DNA from: Voacanga thouarsii
Taxonomy: Eukaryota; Streptophyta; Magnoliopsida; Gentianales; Apocynaceae
Assembly: GCA_026120185.1 (NCBI GenBank)
Contig: JANUWF010001497.1
Location: 1,414,501-1,478,500 of the forward strand
Reading direction: 5' to 3'
Length of the DNA: 64,000 bases
A program made the position numbers and the translations under genes. The notes under the pieces are model-generated. The model had not been told where the DNA came from, did not search any database, and was given only the letters and a program-made list of their open reading frames with translations. Of this stretch, positions 55,311 to 64,000 are shown piece by piece; the first letter of the stretch is position 1; each line of letters begins with the position of its first letter.

Positions 55311-55656
55311 CTCTTGGGTATTTCATGCATATCATATATAGCGCAGCAAAAAAATAAGAACAAGATACCATCCCAGGATCCGCATACGTGTGGAAAATAA
55401 GACATAAAGAGAAGAAGATCACCTTTCTAGTGAGTCCCTGACGTTAAAATTTTTCCTTTCTCGTCTGAGGTGCAATCCAGCAATCCTCTTGATCAAACAC
55501 CACGGGAGTCGAATGTCCAACCACTACAATCACAATATGTGATTGTTTCTAACAGAAATCCGCACGGAGAATTATTCTCAAGCACCAAGATGTTTCTGTG
55601 CTAGTAGAAAACCAAGAATGGCGGCTAAGGTTTTTCCTTCTTGTTTGCTCAAGAAC

Positions 55657-55659
<3 letters not shown>

Positions 55660-55724
<65 letters not shown>

Positions 55725-55732
55725 AGAAGAAG
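55660..55732. repeat. GA/GAA microsatellite in the Angela LTR
   Basis: About 30 GA units followed by AAG repeats. The matching site in the LTR at 34542-36275 (about 34897-34920) has only a few units. Confidence 0.92.
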
Positions 55733-56421
55733 CGAAGGGTTTTTCGTGAATCACTCTACAATTAGGTTTGGTGCATGTCTCACATATATCACCAAAAAAG
55801 GAACCGAAAACCCCTCATCTTAGGATTCTAAAACAATTAGAATTCCCTAATTGTCATTGGAAATATCAAATTCTCACAATTACAATTTGGCCTATAAATT
55901 ATAACTAATTATAATTTGGCCACAACAACTTCTTTTTCTCGCAATTAACCCCACTATATTATCAAATAACACCTTGAGTGTATAATCATCTATTGTGTAT
56001 GACCTATTAGGTTTCCCAGTCTATTAGTAGCGAACATGAATTAATTCAAACGTCTTTGAGATTAATAATCCATAATTAATTAGAATTAATCATATTAATT
56101 CTAATCAGGATTGGTTTATTAATTCATCAATTAATAAACCCATATTCTCATATCACGAGTGGTATCTAGCAACATATCATGACCACCCAAGAGTCCAGGA
56201 AGTCAAGTGGCTTAACATGAACCCTTCAATAACAAACTACAGTGCAATTAACTCCTTTCACCATACAATATTTTATTCAATTTGAAGTACGAAATTAGTG
56301 TCAACTCCCTCCAAAATATATTAATTCTGGCCCAAATATAATAGTACTTGTATCAGAAAATCACTACTCTAGATGTGTATCAATTGGAATTGTTTCTAAT
56401 ACACAGTCGCCTTAGCCAAGG

Positions 56422-56640
56422 GGATATCTCCTACCATGATCGTGACATTAAAAGACGACTTGGAGAAACCCAACCTATCAGGTGCTCTCCGTTCACAAAG
56501 GGGATATCTCCTACCATGATCGTGATCCATAACTGGTGAATTCAAAACAGTAGAATCTATCTCTAAAGTTGAAGTTGGAGGAGAATGAACACATACCTCA
56601 GGGTTAACAGTAGAAGAGTCATCCGATTGGCATTGGTAAG
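56422..56640 (-). repeat. Inverted copy of the Copia-I integrase-RT linker
   Basis: The reverse complement matches 58655-58830: both encode DSSTVNPEVCV, SPPTSTLEIDST and MDHDHGRRY. Inside it, GGGGATATCTCCTACCATGA occurs twice (56420 and 56499, about 79 bases apart), a local duplication. Confidence 0.88.
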
Positions 56641-56721
56641 GAAAGATGAGGTATTTATTACTTAGAGGGGGCTACGCAGTTTCACTCTGAACCTAGCCAT
56701 GGCCTTTAAGTAGAGAGCGAG
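56641..56721. other. Transition between inverted linker and integrase
   Basis: About 80 bases of unclear origin between the inverted linker piece and the integrase fragment. I see nothing recognisable. Confidence 0.4.
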
Positions 56722-57287
56722 TTGGTTGATAGAAAGAAGATTCTTTTATGGCATTGTCGTCTGGGGCATCCATCTTTTCCTTATTTAGAGCATTTATTTC
56801 CAAAATTGTTTCGCAATGTTGCTATCTCTAGTTTAAGATGTGAACAATGCATTTATGCTAAAAACCATCGTGTTTCTTTCAAAACCAGTTTCAATAAGAG
56901 TTCTATTCCTTTTTCGTGTGTTTATAATGATGTATAAGGTCCTTTTTCTACTCCATCGGCTTCAGGCCATAAATACTTTGTGTCTTTTATTGATGACTCC
57001 ACTAGAGTGAACTGGGTATATTTGATGAAATCTAAAAGTGATGTTATACAGGTGATTCCTCAATTTTACAAAATGATTGTGACACAGTTTCATACTCAGG
57101 TCTAAGTTTTTCATTCTAACAATGGCAGTGAGTTTGTAAATTAATCTCTTACCCAGTTCTTCCTAGAACATGGCATTCTCCACCAAACAACTTATGCATA
57201 CACACCACAACAAAATGGTGTAGATGAGCGTAAGAATTGTCATATCCTTGAAGTTGCTCGGGCTTTAAGCTTTACTATGCATATTGC
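56722..57287 (+). pseudogene. Copia-I integrase fragment, out of order
   Basis: LVDRKKILLWHCRLGHPSFP and LRCEQCIYAKNHRVSF give the H-H-C-C zinc-binding domain. CVYNDVQGPFSTPS carries the first catalytic Asp (after a stop at 56935-56937), then YFVSFIDDSTRVNWVYLMKS. The second catalytic Asp in the SDNG context is Asn (SNNG; AAC at 57118-57120). QQNGVDERKNCHILEVARAL keeps the catalytic Glu. The domain ends at FTMHI, where family members continue PKSFWG; here it fuses to the middle of Gag. Confidence 0.88.
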
Positions 57288-58420
57288 TGGCAGGAAGAAG
57301 AAGGGTTATATGACTAGAAGAAAGGCTGCACCTGCAGAAGAGGATCCAGGCTATAATGAATGGGAGGCTGAAGATGCTCTTGTCAAGTCTTGGCTTATTA
57401 ATTCCATGACTAACAATCTGATGTCACACTTTGTTCAGTGTAGGACATCTAAAGAAGTTTGAGATGCGGTTAAGAGGAGTTATCTTGATGTTTCTGACTC
57501 TTCACAAGTCTATGAACTGATGAAGAGGTCATTCCAATTGCGCCAGGGTGATCATCCTCTTCTGAAATATTACAACGAGTTGAATTCAATTTTCATGGAG
57601 CTTGATTGTCGTAGGCCCAATGACATAACATGTGCCGCTCATATTGAGAAACAAAGGAAGCGTATTGCAAAGGATCGCATCTATATGTTTCTTGTAGGTC
57701 TTGATCACAGTTTGGATCAAGTTAATAGCCGTGTTTTGGCTACTTCCCCTCTACCAAGTTTGGAAGAAACCTACTTTTTAGTTCATCGTGAAGTGCAGAG
57801 ACAGGTCACCGTGGGAACAGAAAATCATTCTGAAGCTTTAGCTCTAACGATCCAAAAAAGCACCTCTCAGTTGACTCCTTCTGTTCCTGTGAATTCTGCC
57901 GCTTCAAATTCTCACTTTTGCACTCATTGCAATAGTCCCAGGCATACAATAGATGTTTGTTGGAAGAAGCATGGATATCCGAAGTGGTATAAACTCAAAC
58001 AAGCTGAGAAGAAAAATAAGAAATTTGCTCAGATTGCTGTTATTGATACTTCTCCACCTTCTACTTCTTATGTCTCTCAAGTGTCTCCTCACCAAGGTAA
58101 TTCTAACACTTGGGTTATTGATTCAGGGGCCACTGACGATATGACTAGTAATTTTTCCATACTTGCCTCTCTAATGTCTTCACTTGTCAAGTCTGTACAG
58201 GTTGCTAATGGGATCTCTATACCAATTACAGGAGTTGGGTGTGTCTCAATTTCTCCTACATTCTCCATGTCATCTGTCTTACTTGCACCTGCTCTTTTTA
58301 ATATTCTTCTTTCCATTAGTAAGATTACCAAAAATCTTAATTGTTCTGCAATATTTGATTCCACTCATTGTATCTTTCAAAATAAACGTAGGAAGAGGAA
58401 CGGTTATGGTTAGAAGAGAA
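57288..58420 (+). pseudogene. Copia-I gag and protease, N-terminally truncated
   Basis: From the fusion: GRKKKGYMTRRKAAPAEEDP, NEWEAEDALVKSWLINSM and, after a TGA at 57460-57462 (Trp expected), DAVKRSYLDVSDSSQVYELM. The long open segment 57520-58413 continues MKRSFQLRQGDHPLLKYYNE, AKDRIYMFLVGLDHSLDQVN and the zinc knuckle CTHCNSPRHTIDVC (57919-57960, intact). The protease follows with WVIDSGATDDMTSN (D-S-G at 58120-58128) and FDSTHCIFQ. It stops at 58413 where the GAG-pre-integrase region would normally follow. Gag packages RNA; the protease matures Gag-Pol. The first about 40-50 Gag residues are missing. Confidence 0.9.
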
Positions 58421-59003
58421 GAAGTTGTGGATGTCGAGTAAGGGGGAGAACTCAGCTATTGTGGAGACTACGGACTCTTTAGATGATACTTGTTCAGCTG
58501 AGGTTGAGTCTGAATTTAAGGAGGCAAAGGATGAAAGACCAGCTAGATTATTTCAAAAAGGCTATACGAGAAGAAAATAGAATACCCCTGTTATGCCTCC
58601 TCCTCCTGATTCTAGTGCCCCTCTTGGTGATACTACCATACCATCGGAAGACTCTTCTACTGTTAACCCTGAGGTATGTGTTCCTTCTCCTCCAACTTCA
58701 ACTTTAGAGATAGATTCTACTATTTTGAATCCACCAATTATGGATCACGATCATGGTAGAAGATATTCCCTTCGTGAACGTAGAGAACTTGATAGGTTGG
58801 GTTTCCCCAAGTTGTCTTTTAATGTCACTTATCCCATTTCTGATTTTATCTCTTATCATCGCTTGTCTAAGGCTCATCTAGCTTTTGCTCTTCAATTATC
58901 TTCTGTGTCTATTCCTAGTCATTTTCAAGAAGCCCTTGGAGATCCTAAGTGGAAGGTTGCTATGGAAGAGGAGATAAAGGCCCTTCAAAAGAATTCTACT
59001 TAG
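58421..59003 (+). pseudogene. Copia-I integrase-RT linker and RT start
   Basis: EEKKLWMSSKGENSAIVETT and ARLFQKGYTRRK end at a stop (58579). The open segment 58593-59003 has a Pro/Ser/Thr-rich linker (MPPPPDSSAPLGD), RRYSLRERRELDRLGF and EALGDPKWKVAMEEEIKALQ, the usual entry to copia RT. TAG at 59001-59003 replaces a Trp codon. Part of this region is duplicated in inverted orientation at 56422-56640. Confidence 0.88.
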
Positions 59004-59715
59004 GAGATGGTTGAGTTGCCACATGAGAAGAAGACAGTAGGATGCAAGTGGTTGTTTACAGTGAAATACAAGTCAAATAGGACAGTTGAAAGGTATAAGA
59101 CGAGATTGGTGGCCAAGGGTTACACTCAAACCCATGGGATTGACTATCTGAGACTTTTGCTCCTGTGGCAAAGATGAACACCGTTCAAGTCGTTCTATCT
59201 CTTGCAGTCAATCTAGACTGGCCATTATGCCAATTTGATGTAAAAAATGCTTTTCTCCATGGTGATTTGATCGAGGAGGTGTATATGAATCCTCCTCCAG
59301 GATTTACACTAGGGGAAGGTAAGGTGTGTAAGCTGAAAAAGGCATTATATGGGTTGAAACAATCGCCAAGGGCATAGTTTGGCAAGTTAAGCTACTCGAT
59401 GAAGGAGTATGGTTTTAAGCAAGCTTTGGAGGATCATACTTTATTTTATAAGAGGGAGCATGATGATATTACCTTACTTATTGTTTATGTTGATGACATG
59501 ATTGTTACAGGCAGTAATGCTAGTGAGATAGAGAAGCTTCGATGCTATTTGGCCAAGGAATTTGAGATGAAGGACTTGGAGGTTCTGAAATAATTCTTGG
59601 GTGTTGAAGTATCTCGGTCCAAGCAAGGACTTTTTCTCTCTCAACGGAAGTATATTTTAGATCTCTTAGCTGAAACTGGTAATTCTGTCTGTGAACCTAT
59701 AAATACTCCATTAAG
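59004..59715 (+). pseudogene. Copia-I reverse transcriptase
   Basis: [35 protein letters not shown], a one-base loss near 59150, [40 protein letters not shown] (first catalytic Asp), [13 protein letters not shown], stop (Trp expected), KEYGFKQALEDHTLFYKRE and LLIVYVDDMIVTGSN. The YVDD box is intact (59486-59497). KDLEVLK, stop, FLGVEVSRSKQGLFLSQRKY follow. At least three stops and two shifts break it. Confidence 0.92.
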
Positions 59716-60437
59716 ATGAATCATGGTCTAACTATCTATCCTGATCAGGTTCCAACTAACAAGGAGAGATATCAGAGACTAGTGGGGAAGTTGATTTATC
59801 TAACTCATACTAGGCCTGATTTATCATATGCAGTTAGTGTTGTTAGTCAGTTTATGCACAATCCAAGTGATAGACACATGAATGTAGTGAATCGTATTTT
59901 GGCTTATCTAAAGTCCTCTCCAGGTAAAGGTATTATGTTCTCCAAACATGGGCACTTGGATATTGTTGGTTACACAGACTCTGACTTTGCTGGCTCTAAG
60001 TTAGATAGAAAGTCTACTTTAGGTTATATGTCATTTGTTTGAGGTAATTTGGTGACTTGAAGAAGAAATAGAATGTGGTGTCATTGTCTAGTGCATAAGC
60101 TGAATATCGGGCTCTTCATCATGTAACCACAAAGCTTACTTTGTTAAAAATTCTCTTAACAAAACTCGGGTTTGGTCCAAAGAAACCTATGGTACTGTAT
60201 TGTGATAACACTGCAGCTATTGAGATCGCTAACAATTCGGTTCAACATGATCGAACTAAGCACATTGAACTTGACAGGAATTATATCAAGGATAGTCTGG
60301 ATTCTGGTATGATAGAGGTTCCGTACATTAAGAGTGCAGATCAGCTAGCTGACAAAATGACTCATGCTGTTACTAGTGGCTCATTTTATGCATCATTGTC
60401 CAAGTTGGACATGTGTGATATCTATGCACCAACTTGA
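59716..60437 (+). pseudogene. Copia-I RNase H
   Basis: Open at 59716-60042: NKERYQRLVGKLIYLTHTRP, YAVSVVSQFMHNPSDRHMNV, DIVGYTDSDFAGSKLDRKST. After stops (60040-60042 and near 60096) it continues LSLSSAxAEYRALHHV and, at 60141-60437, LLTKLGFGPKKPMVLYCDNT, AIEIANNSVQHDRTKHIELD and IKSADQLADKMTHAVTSGSF. Acidic residues of the RNase H site are visible in GYTDSDFAG, YCDNTAAI and SADQLAD. Confidence 0.9.
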
Positions 60438-60445
60438 GAGGGAGA
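60436..60445 (+). promoter_or_regulatory. Polypurine tract of Copia-I
   Basis: GAGAGGGAGA overlaps the end of the RNase H stop codon region, directly before the short LTR. Confidence 0.75.
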
Positions 60446-60446
60446 C

Positions 60447-60615
60447 TTAGCATATATAGCTGCACATATTTAGGAATTATAATTGTAATATTCCTGTAAT
60501 TATTTCCTGTAATTGTTTCTATAATTTTAATGTATAGTTGACTTACCTTAAATAGGTCTAGGTATCTTGTATAAATACCTTGAGATATATGGAATAAACA
60601 TAAGAGTGTTTTTCA
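60447..60615 (+). repeat. 3' LTR of Copia-I (about 169 bp)
   Basis: Begins TTAGCATATATAGC (the canonical TG is not preserved) and ends TTTTTCA exactly where Angela LTR sequence resumes. A TATA-like box TATAAATA (60570-60577) lies in it. No partner LTR is visible. Confidence 0.7.
60570..60577 (+). promoter_or_regulatory. TATA-like box in the Copia-I LTR
   Basis: TATAAATA in the expected U3 promoter position of a short LTR. Inferred only from sequence. Confidence 0.45.
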
Positions 60616-61283
60616 ACTTTTCGAGTAGTAATTTCTACAAGTGGCCATAAGATATTCGCCCCCTACTATTAGGAATGGTGAATCCTTTATTGATCCTCTC
60701 AACTACTTTCATTTACCTCACAATATACCCAATATCAATCTTATAGGCAGCCCTTGATCTGGCTCCAGTGATTGGAATCAAAGCACAATACTCAGCAAAC
60801 AAAGTATCTTGAAGATCTCAAGTCTAAGGATACTTGCACGTTTGCTATAATGAGATTTTATCACTGGCACTAAATAGTTATCCATGTGATTATCTCATAG
60901 CTATGTCATCCAATGTACTTGTTCTATTAACAAGCATCCACATGTTAACTTTGAATATCTCAATCCTCACGGATATGAGAAACACCGCCTGATCAAATCA
61001 GGAAGTCTAACACATGCTAGTCTTAACGCATTAATGATGTCTTGTCTTATTAATACTAGACTAGGGATTATTTAAATACTAACACTATACAGTGTAGTAA
61101 GAATCTCATATCATGATTTATATCATGTTTTCCTTAACACAGTATTGTTCTAAGGACTTTATCTAATAATTATATTACATAAAAGTAAACAAAAGAAACT
61201 GTAAGATAAATAATGTCTTTTATTAAAATAAAATGTGTCATATACAACGTCCAAGTAATTGCCTCTAGGGCATAACACTAATA

Positions 61284-62453
61284 ATAACATGAAGTATACA
61301 AAAGAAGTTAAGTAGGTCAACAAATGATTCAATACTCTTAATAGTAAATGAATATATCTCATGGCCACTTATAAGGAGTCATTACTCAAGAAATCATTGG
61401 CCAAGGCAAGTATATATTGGAAATAGTTCCAAACGATACATATAATGAGTAATGGATTCCAGGAACAAGCACTAATAAATTCGAGTTAGAATTAATTATA
61501 TTCTATAGGGAGTTGACATTAATTTCATACTCTAGACAGAATGAGATATAGAATGATGAATGGAATTTATTGTACAGATATTTTGCTATTGACATGTTCA
61601 TGTCAAATCAATTGACTTTCTAGACTTTTGAGTGGTCATGATGCATTGCTAAAAACCGTTCTTAATTTGCTAAATATGGATTTATTAATTAAAAAATTAA
61701 TAAATCAACCATAATTTTAAAGGATTACTAATCCTATAGTTATTAGGATGAATTGCCAATTGACCAGTAAACCTAATAGATCACACACAATAGATGAATT
61801 AGTACTCAAGACATTATATGATAATACCATGGAGTTGATATATGAGAAGAAATAATTTTATAAGATAATTATGAAGTAGTTATAATTAACGGGGTTTAAT
61901 TGTAATTATTAAAGCTTTGTGGGTTTAATTGTAAGTATTAAACCCTAAGCTCAAAATAGCCATAAAAAGGATGTTCATAGTCTATTGAAGTTTGCACGTA
62001 ATAGATATAAAAGAAAAGAAGCTATCTTTTGTGCAGTGTACTATAGCCTTTGTTGTTTTTCTCTGAAAACAAAAACCCTACACCCACCGTAAATAACCTA
62101 GCTAGCACTGGTTAACGGCATTTGGCTTGAGCATAATCCTTGCGTGGACTCCATTAGAGGTGTCTCTATTTTTGAGACATGGTGGTGGATCACAAATGTG
62201 AACAGCAGAGAATGATTCTCTGGTTTGTGACCATGATGCTAAGGAATCAACTCTACAAAAAAAGGGTGATTACAGACTTCATGGAGATTGCCTCTGCTGC
62301 AAAGGTTTCTAAAGATTTTTGAAATCTAAGGTAATCTAATAAACTCTCTTGGCCCATAAGTATTCATGCAAGTGATCTTGTTGTTTGGGTTTCGTTTTTT
62401 TGTTCTTTAATTCTTCCGTTGCGTATGTGATTTGTATGATCGAAACCCAACAC
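61284..62453 (+). repeat. Older, diverged Angela-type LTR, 5' truncated
   Basis: Plus-strand homologue of the second two thirds of the Angela LTR (compare 42755-43912): shared TTAAG..GTCAA.AAATGAT, ACTCTTAATAG, CACACACAATAGA and an ending CGAAACCCAACA at 62453. The next bases CCGGTATG could be a decayed PBS. It is head-to-head with the Angela LTR ending at 61283. Substantially more diverged than the other copies. Confidence 0.7.
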
Positions 62454-62469
62454 CGGTATGGGTCACAAA

Positions 62470-63290
62470 TACCAAATTAATATTCTCTCTCAAGAGTTAT
62501 AAATTTCCTATTCTTGGCCAATCAAAGGGTATCTCTACCCCCAATTGAATCCAAGAAGCATTAAGCACAAAACCCTCAACTACCAATGGTAAATATGGAA
62601 GAATCTAATATCCCTATCTCTTGGTGATATTAAACTCCTAATAATTACCACGTTCTAATGCCCAATCTCTCTCTCTCCAGTTAGTAAAAAAATAACAAAT
62701 ATTAAACCTATTTGTTTAGAACTTAGCTTCTAACCTAATATCTTGAATTTATTAGAAGAAAGCCACTCAAGCAATAAATTCAAACAATAAAACATTAGAA
62801 CTTGGAATTTAATAAATCAAGAGCAGGTAAAATACAAGAACAAATTAGGATTTATCCCTTCAAATATAATTACAAAAATTAAAATATATATTCAATAAAA
62901 AACATAGAAAATAGAAAAAGAAAAACTCATAGACAAGAACTTTTCTTCTTCTTCTTCAATTTTCTCGTAGACAATACTCTGATCTTTTCTTGGATCTTCT
63001 TTCTTGTATGTGTGTGTCTTCTTCTCTATGCAAGTGCCCCTTATAGACTCATTCTCTTCTATTTATAACTCTTTTGAACCCCTAAAATTTGTGCTAAAAT
63101 CAAAACTATAGATCTATTTGCTACACTTCATGATGCTATTCAAGTTGAGATAGGTGACATTATTTTCTTTCAGTATTTCAAGTCATCTGGCTTCTGAGGC
63201 CTAGCGGCACCGCTTACCTTAAACTCGACAATGCCACTTATCTTTTTCATCACTTCTCAACCTTATTCTTCATCAAATAACTCCTACACA
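62470..63290 (-). repeat. Probable Athila/Tat-like LTR fragment, antisense
   Basis: On the minus strand it has a TATAAATAGAAGAGA box (about 63066-63052), CTTGTCTATGAGTTTTTC (about 62938-62921) and GATATTAGATTCTTCCATA, in the same order as the Athila LTR at 8276-9658 (CTTGTCTATGAGTTCTTTC, and similar). No coding or PBS is seen next to it. Similarity is loose, so the family is uncertain. Confidence 0.5.
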
Positions 63291-63518
63291 AAACAATGTG
63301 AAAATGTAGGGATGAGTAGTCATTTAAATAAAAATTTTACAATAAATAGAACAAAATTTATATAGAAAATATGTACATGGGCATTCGTCATATATCAATA
63401 AAAATATTCGCTTCCACGCATCACATTTTATTAATATTATGTAGACAAATAAAAATGCAGAAGAAAATATATTATGTCCAAACGTTATTTCTATTTAACA
63501 AAAAACAGTAATGTGCAC
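63291..63518. other. Unassigned AT-rich sequence
   Basis: About 230 bases without an ORF or recognisable repeat. TGCAC at 63514-63518 could be the target duplication of the next LTR. Confidence 0.4.
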
Positions 63519-64000
63519 TGATAGGGCCTAATTTTGTCTATATTGTTCTAGTTATTTGAGGTTGTTTTATGATACTTTTGATTCAATAACTTGTCATTTC
63601 CTTTCCTATTTGATATTTTTCTTGTGAAAAGTGTTTTTTGTAATTTTGTACAGAAATTGGACACTTAAGAGCAAAATTGTAAAGTTCCAGTGTTGAACCA
63701 CCACCTGCCCAAAGTAGTTGAACTGATCATGGTTCTATTCTGGAAAATAGATGAAAACAGAGCAAAAAGCCAAGAGATTCCAGAGCTGGACCCGCGCCAA
63801 TCTAGATGAATTGACCAGGCACCGGCCCAACTCTGTTATGGCAGTTTAGAGTTTCTTTTCAAATCAAATTGGGAATTGCCTAAGAGGTTCACTTGTTTCT
63901 AATCTGTACTTGGCCCAAGACTTTTGAAGGACGATTTTTAGCAACCAAGAGGCCTATTCAACTAAGAACAATTGAAGATTAATGTATGAATTCAAGGAAT
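63519..64000 (+). repeat. Start of an Athila/Tat-like LTR, continuing beyond the window
   Basis: Starts TGATAGGGCCTAATTTTG and aligns with the sense (minus) strand of the LTR at 9658-8276: shared GTTCTAGTTATTTGAGG, TATTTGATATTTT and CTGTACTTGGCCCAAGACT versus CTTGTACTCAGCCTAGAACT. The first 480 bases are present. Confidence 0.8.

Larger units (their letters stand above)
56422..60615 (+). mobile_element. Rearranged copia element (Copia-I, possibly Ivana/Ale-like)
   Basis: Order: an inverted piece of the integrase-RT linker (minus), then plus-strand integrase, gag, protease, linker, RT, RNase H, PPT and one short LTR ending TTTTTCA at 60615. Integrase lies before gag and is missing from its normal place between protease and RT. 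The 5' LTR and Gag N-terminus are absent. It sits in the Angela LTR at AAGG/ACTTT; there is no visible target duplication because the left end is rearranged. The zinc knuckle CTHCNSPRHTIDVC and the short LTR separate it from Angela. The lineage name is tentative. Confidence 0.82.
54276..61283 (-). mobile_element. Angela-type copia: 5' LTR, PBS and leader, split by Copia-I
   Basis: In the minus direction: LTR (61283 to 55312, with Copia-I inserted at 56422-60615), PBS (55310-55299) and leader to 54276, where the T1 3' LTR begins. The coding region is not here. Its LTR and leader are closer to the fragment at 32801-36275 than to the complete Angela element, so the missing internal part may once have connected these two (see findings). 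LTR termini are decayed: TA instead of TG at 61283 and a changed end at 55312. Confidence 0.85.
55312..61283 (-). repeat. Angela 5' LTR, split by Copia-I
   Basis: The LTR occupies 55312-56421 and 60616-61283. Joined, AGCCAAGG and ACTTTTCGAG reproduce the continuous sequence seen in the other Angela LTRs (for example 35600-35615), so no target bases appear lost. Confidence 0.88.

Noticed and set aside
55543..55823. Arg/Glu-repeat proteins
   Set aside because: Pure artefact of the GA microsatellite in the Angela LTR.
61284..64000. Host gene or promoter at the right end
   Set aside because: All recognisable sequence there is LTR-derived; no exon-like coding stretch was found.

Overview
This 64-kb window looks like AT-rich seed-plant (probably eudicot) nuclear heterochromatin. 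It consists almost entirely of LTR retrotransposons inserted into one another, and I see no host protein gene, rRNA, tRNA gene or CRISPR array. The plant assignment rests on the mix of lineages: Ty3 elements of Athila/Tat type, Ty3 chromoviruses of Tekay/Del type with 3.2-4.4 kb LTRs and a C-terminal chromodomain, Ty1/copia elements of Angela (BARE-like) type with 1.6-1.7 kb LTRs, and a second short-LTR copia lineage. I name families here as Athila-A, T1, T2, T3 (Tekay-like), Angela and Copia-I. Lineage names come from motif recognition, not a database search.

Left part (1-10207). A minus-strand Athila/Tat element occupies 151-9658. Its integrase is cut at 150 by the end of a related LTR in the opposite orientation, and a 4.36-kb T1 solo LTR (1079-5436, target duplication ATTGA) sits between its RNase H and integrase. 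A plus-strand Angela RNase H scrap (9659-10207) follows.

Middle (10208-32800). T2, a minus-strand chromovirus with 3.8-kb LTRs, interrupts that scrap. T3, a complete minus-strand chromovirus (17183-29559, duplication GAACA), is inserted in the leader of T2. T2's 5' LTR is cut at 32800.

Right part (32801-64000). An Angela fragment on the minus strand (RNase H, LTR, PBS, leader) is fused at 37206-37209 to the RNase H of a plus-strand T1 element. T1 carries an Angela solo LTR in its integrase (38876-40558, duplication GACAG), and its 3' LTR contains a whole Angela element (42185-51147, duplication AGTTA). T1 ends at 54275 inside the leader of another minus-strand Angela copy (54276-61283), whose LTR holds a rearranged Copia-I element (56422-60615). 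An older Angela-type LTR, an antisense Athila-like LTR fragment and the start of a further Athila-like LTR (63519 onward) complete the window.

Every gag-pol copy is broken by stops, frameshifts or deletions, and several have lost catalytic residues, so no autonomous element is visible. The most interesting non-coding observations are a tRNA-like A-box/B-box module at a fixed offset in T1 and T3 LTRs, repeated small hairpins and GC-rich repeats in the Angela leader, an acidic reading frame upstream of gag in T2 and T3, and a junction suggesting that one deletion removed the missing halves of both T1 and an Angela copy.
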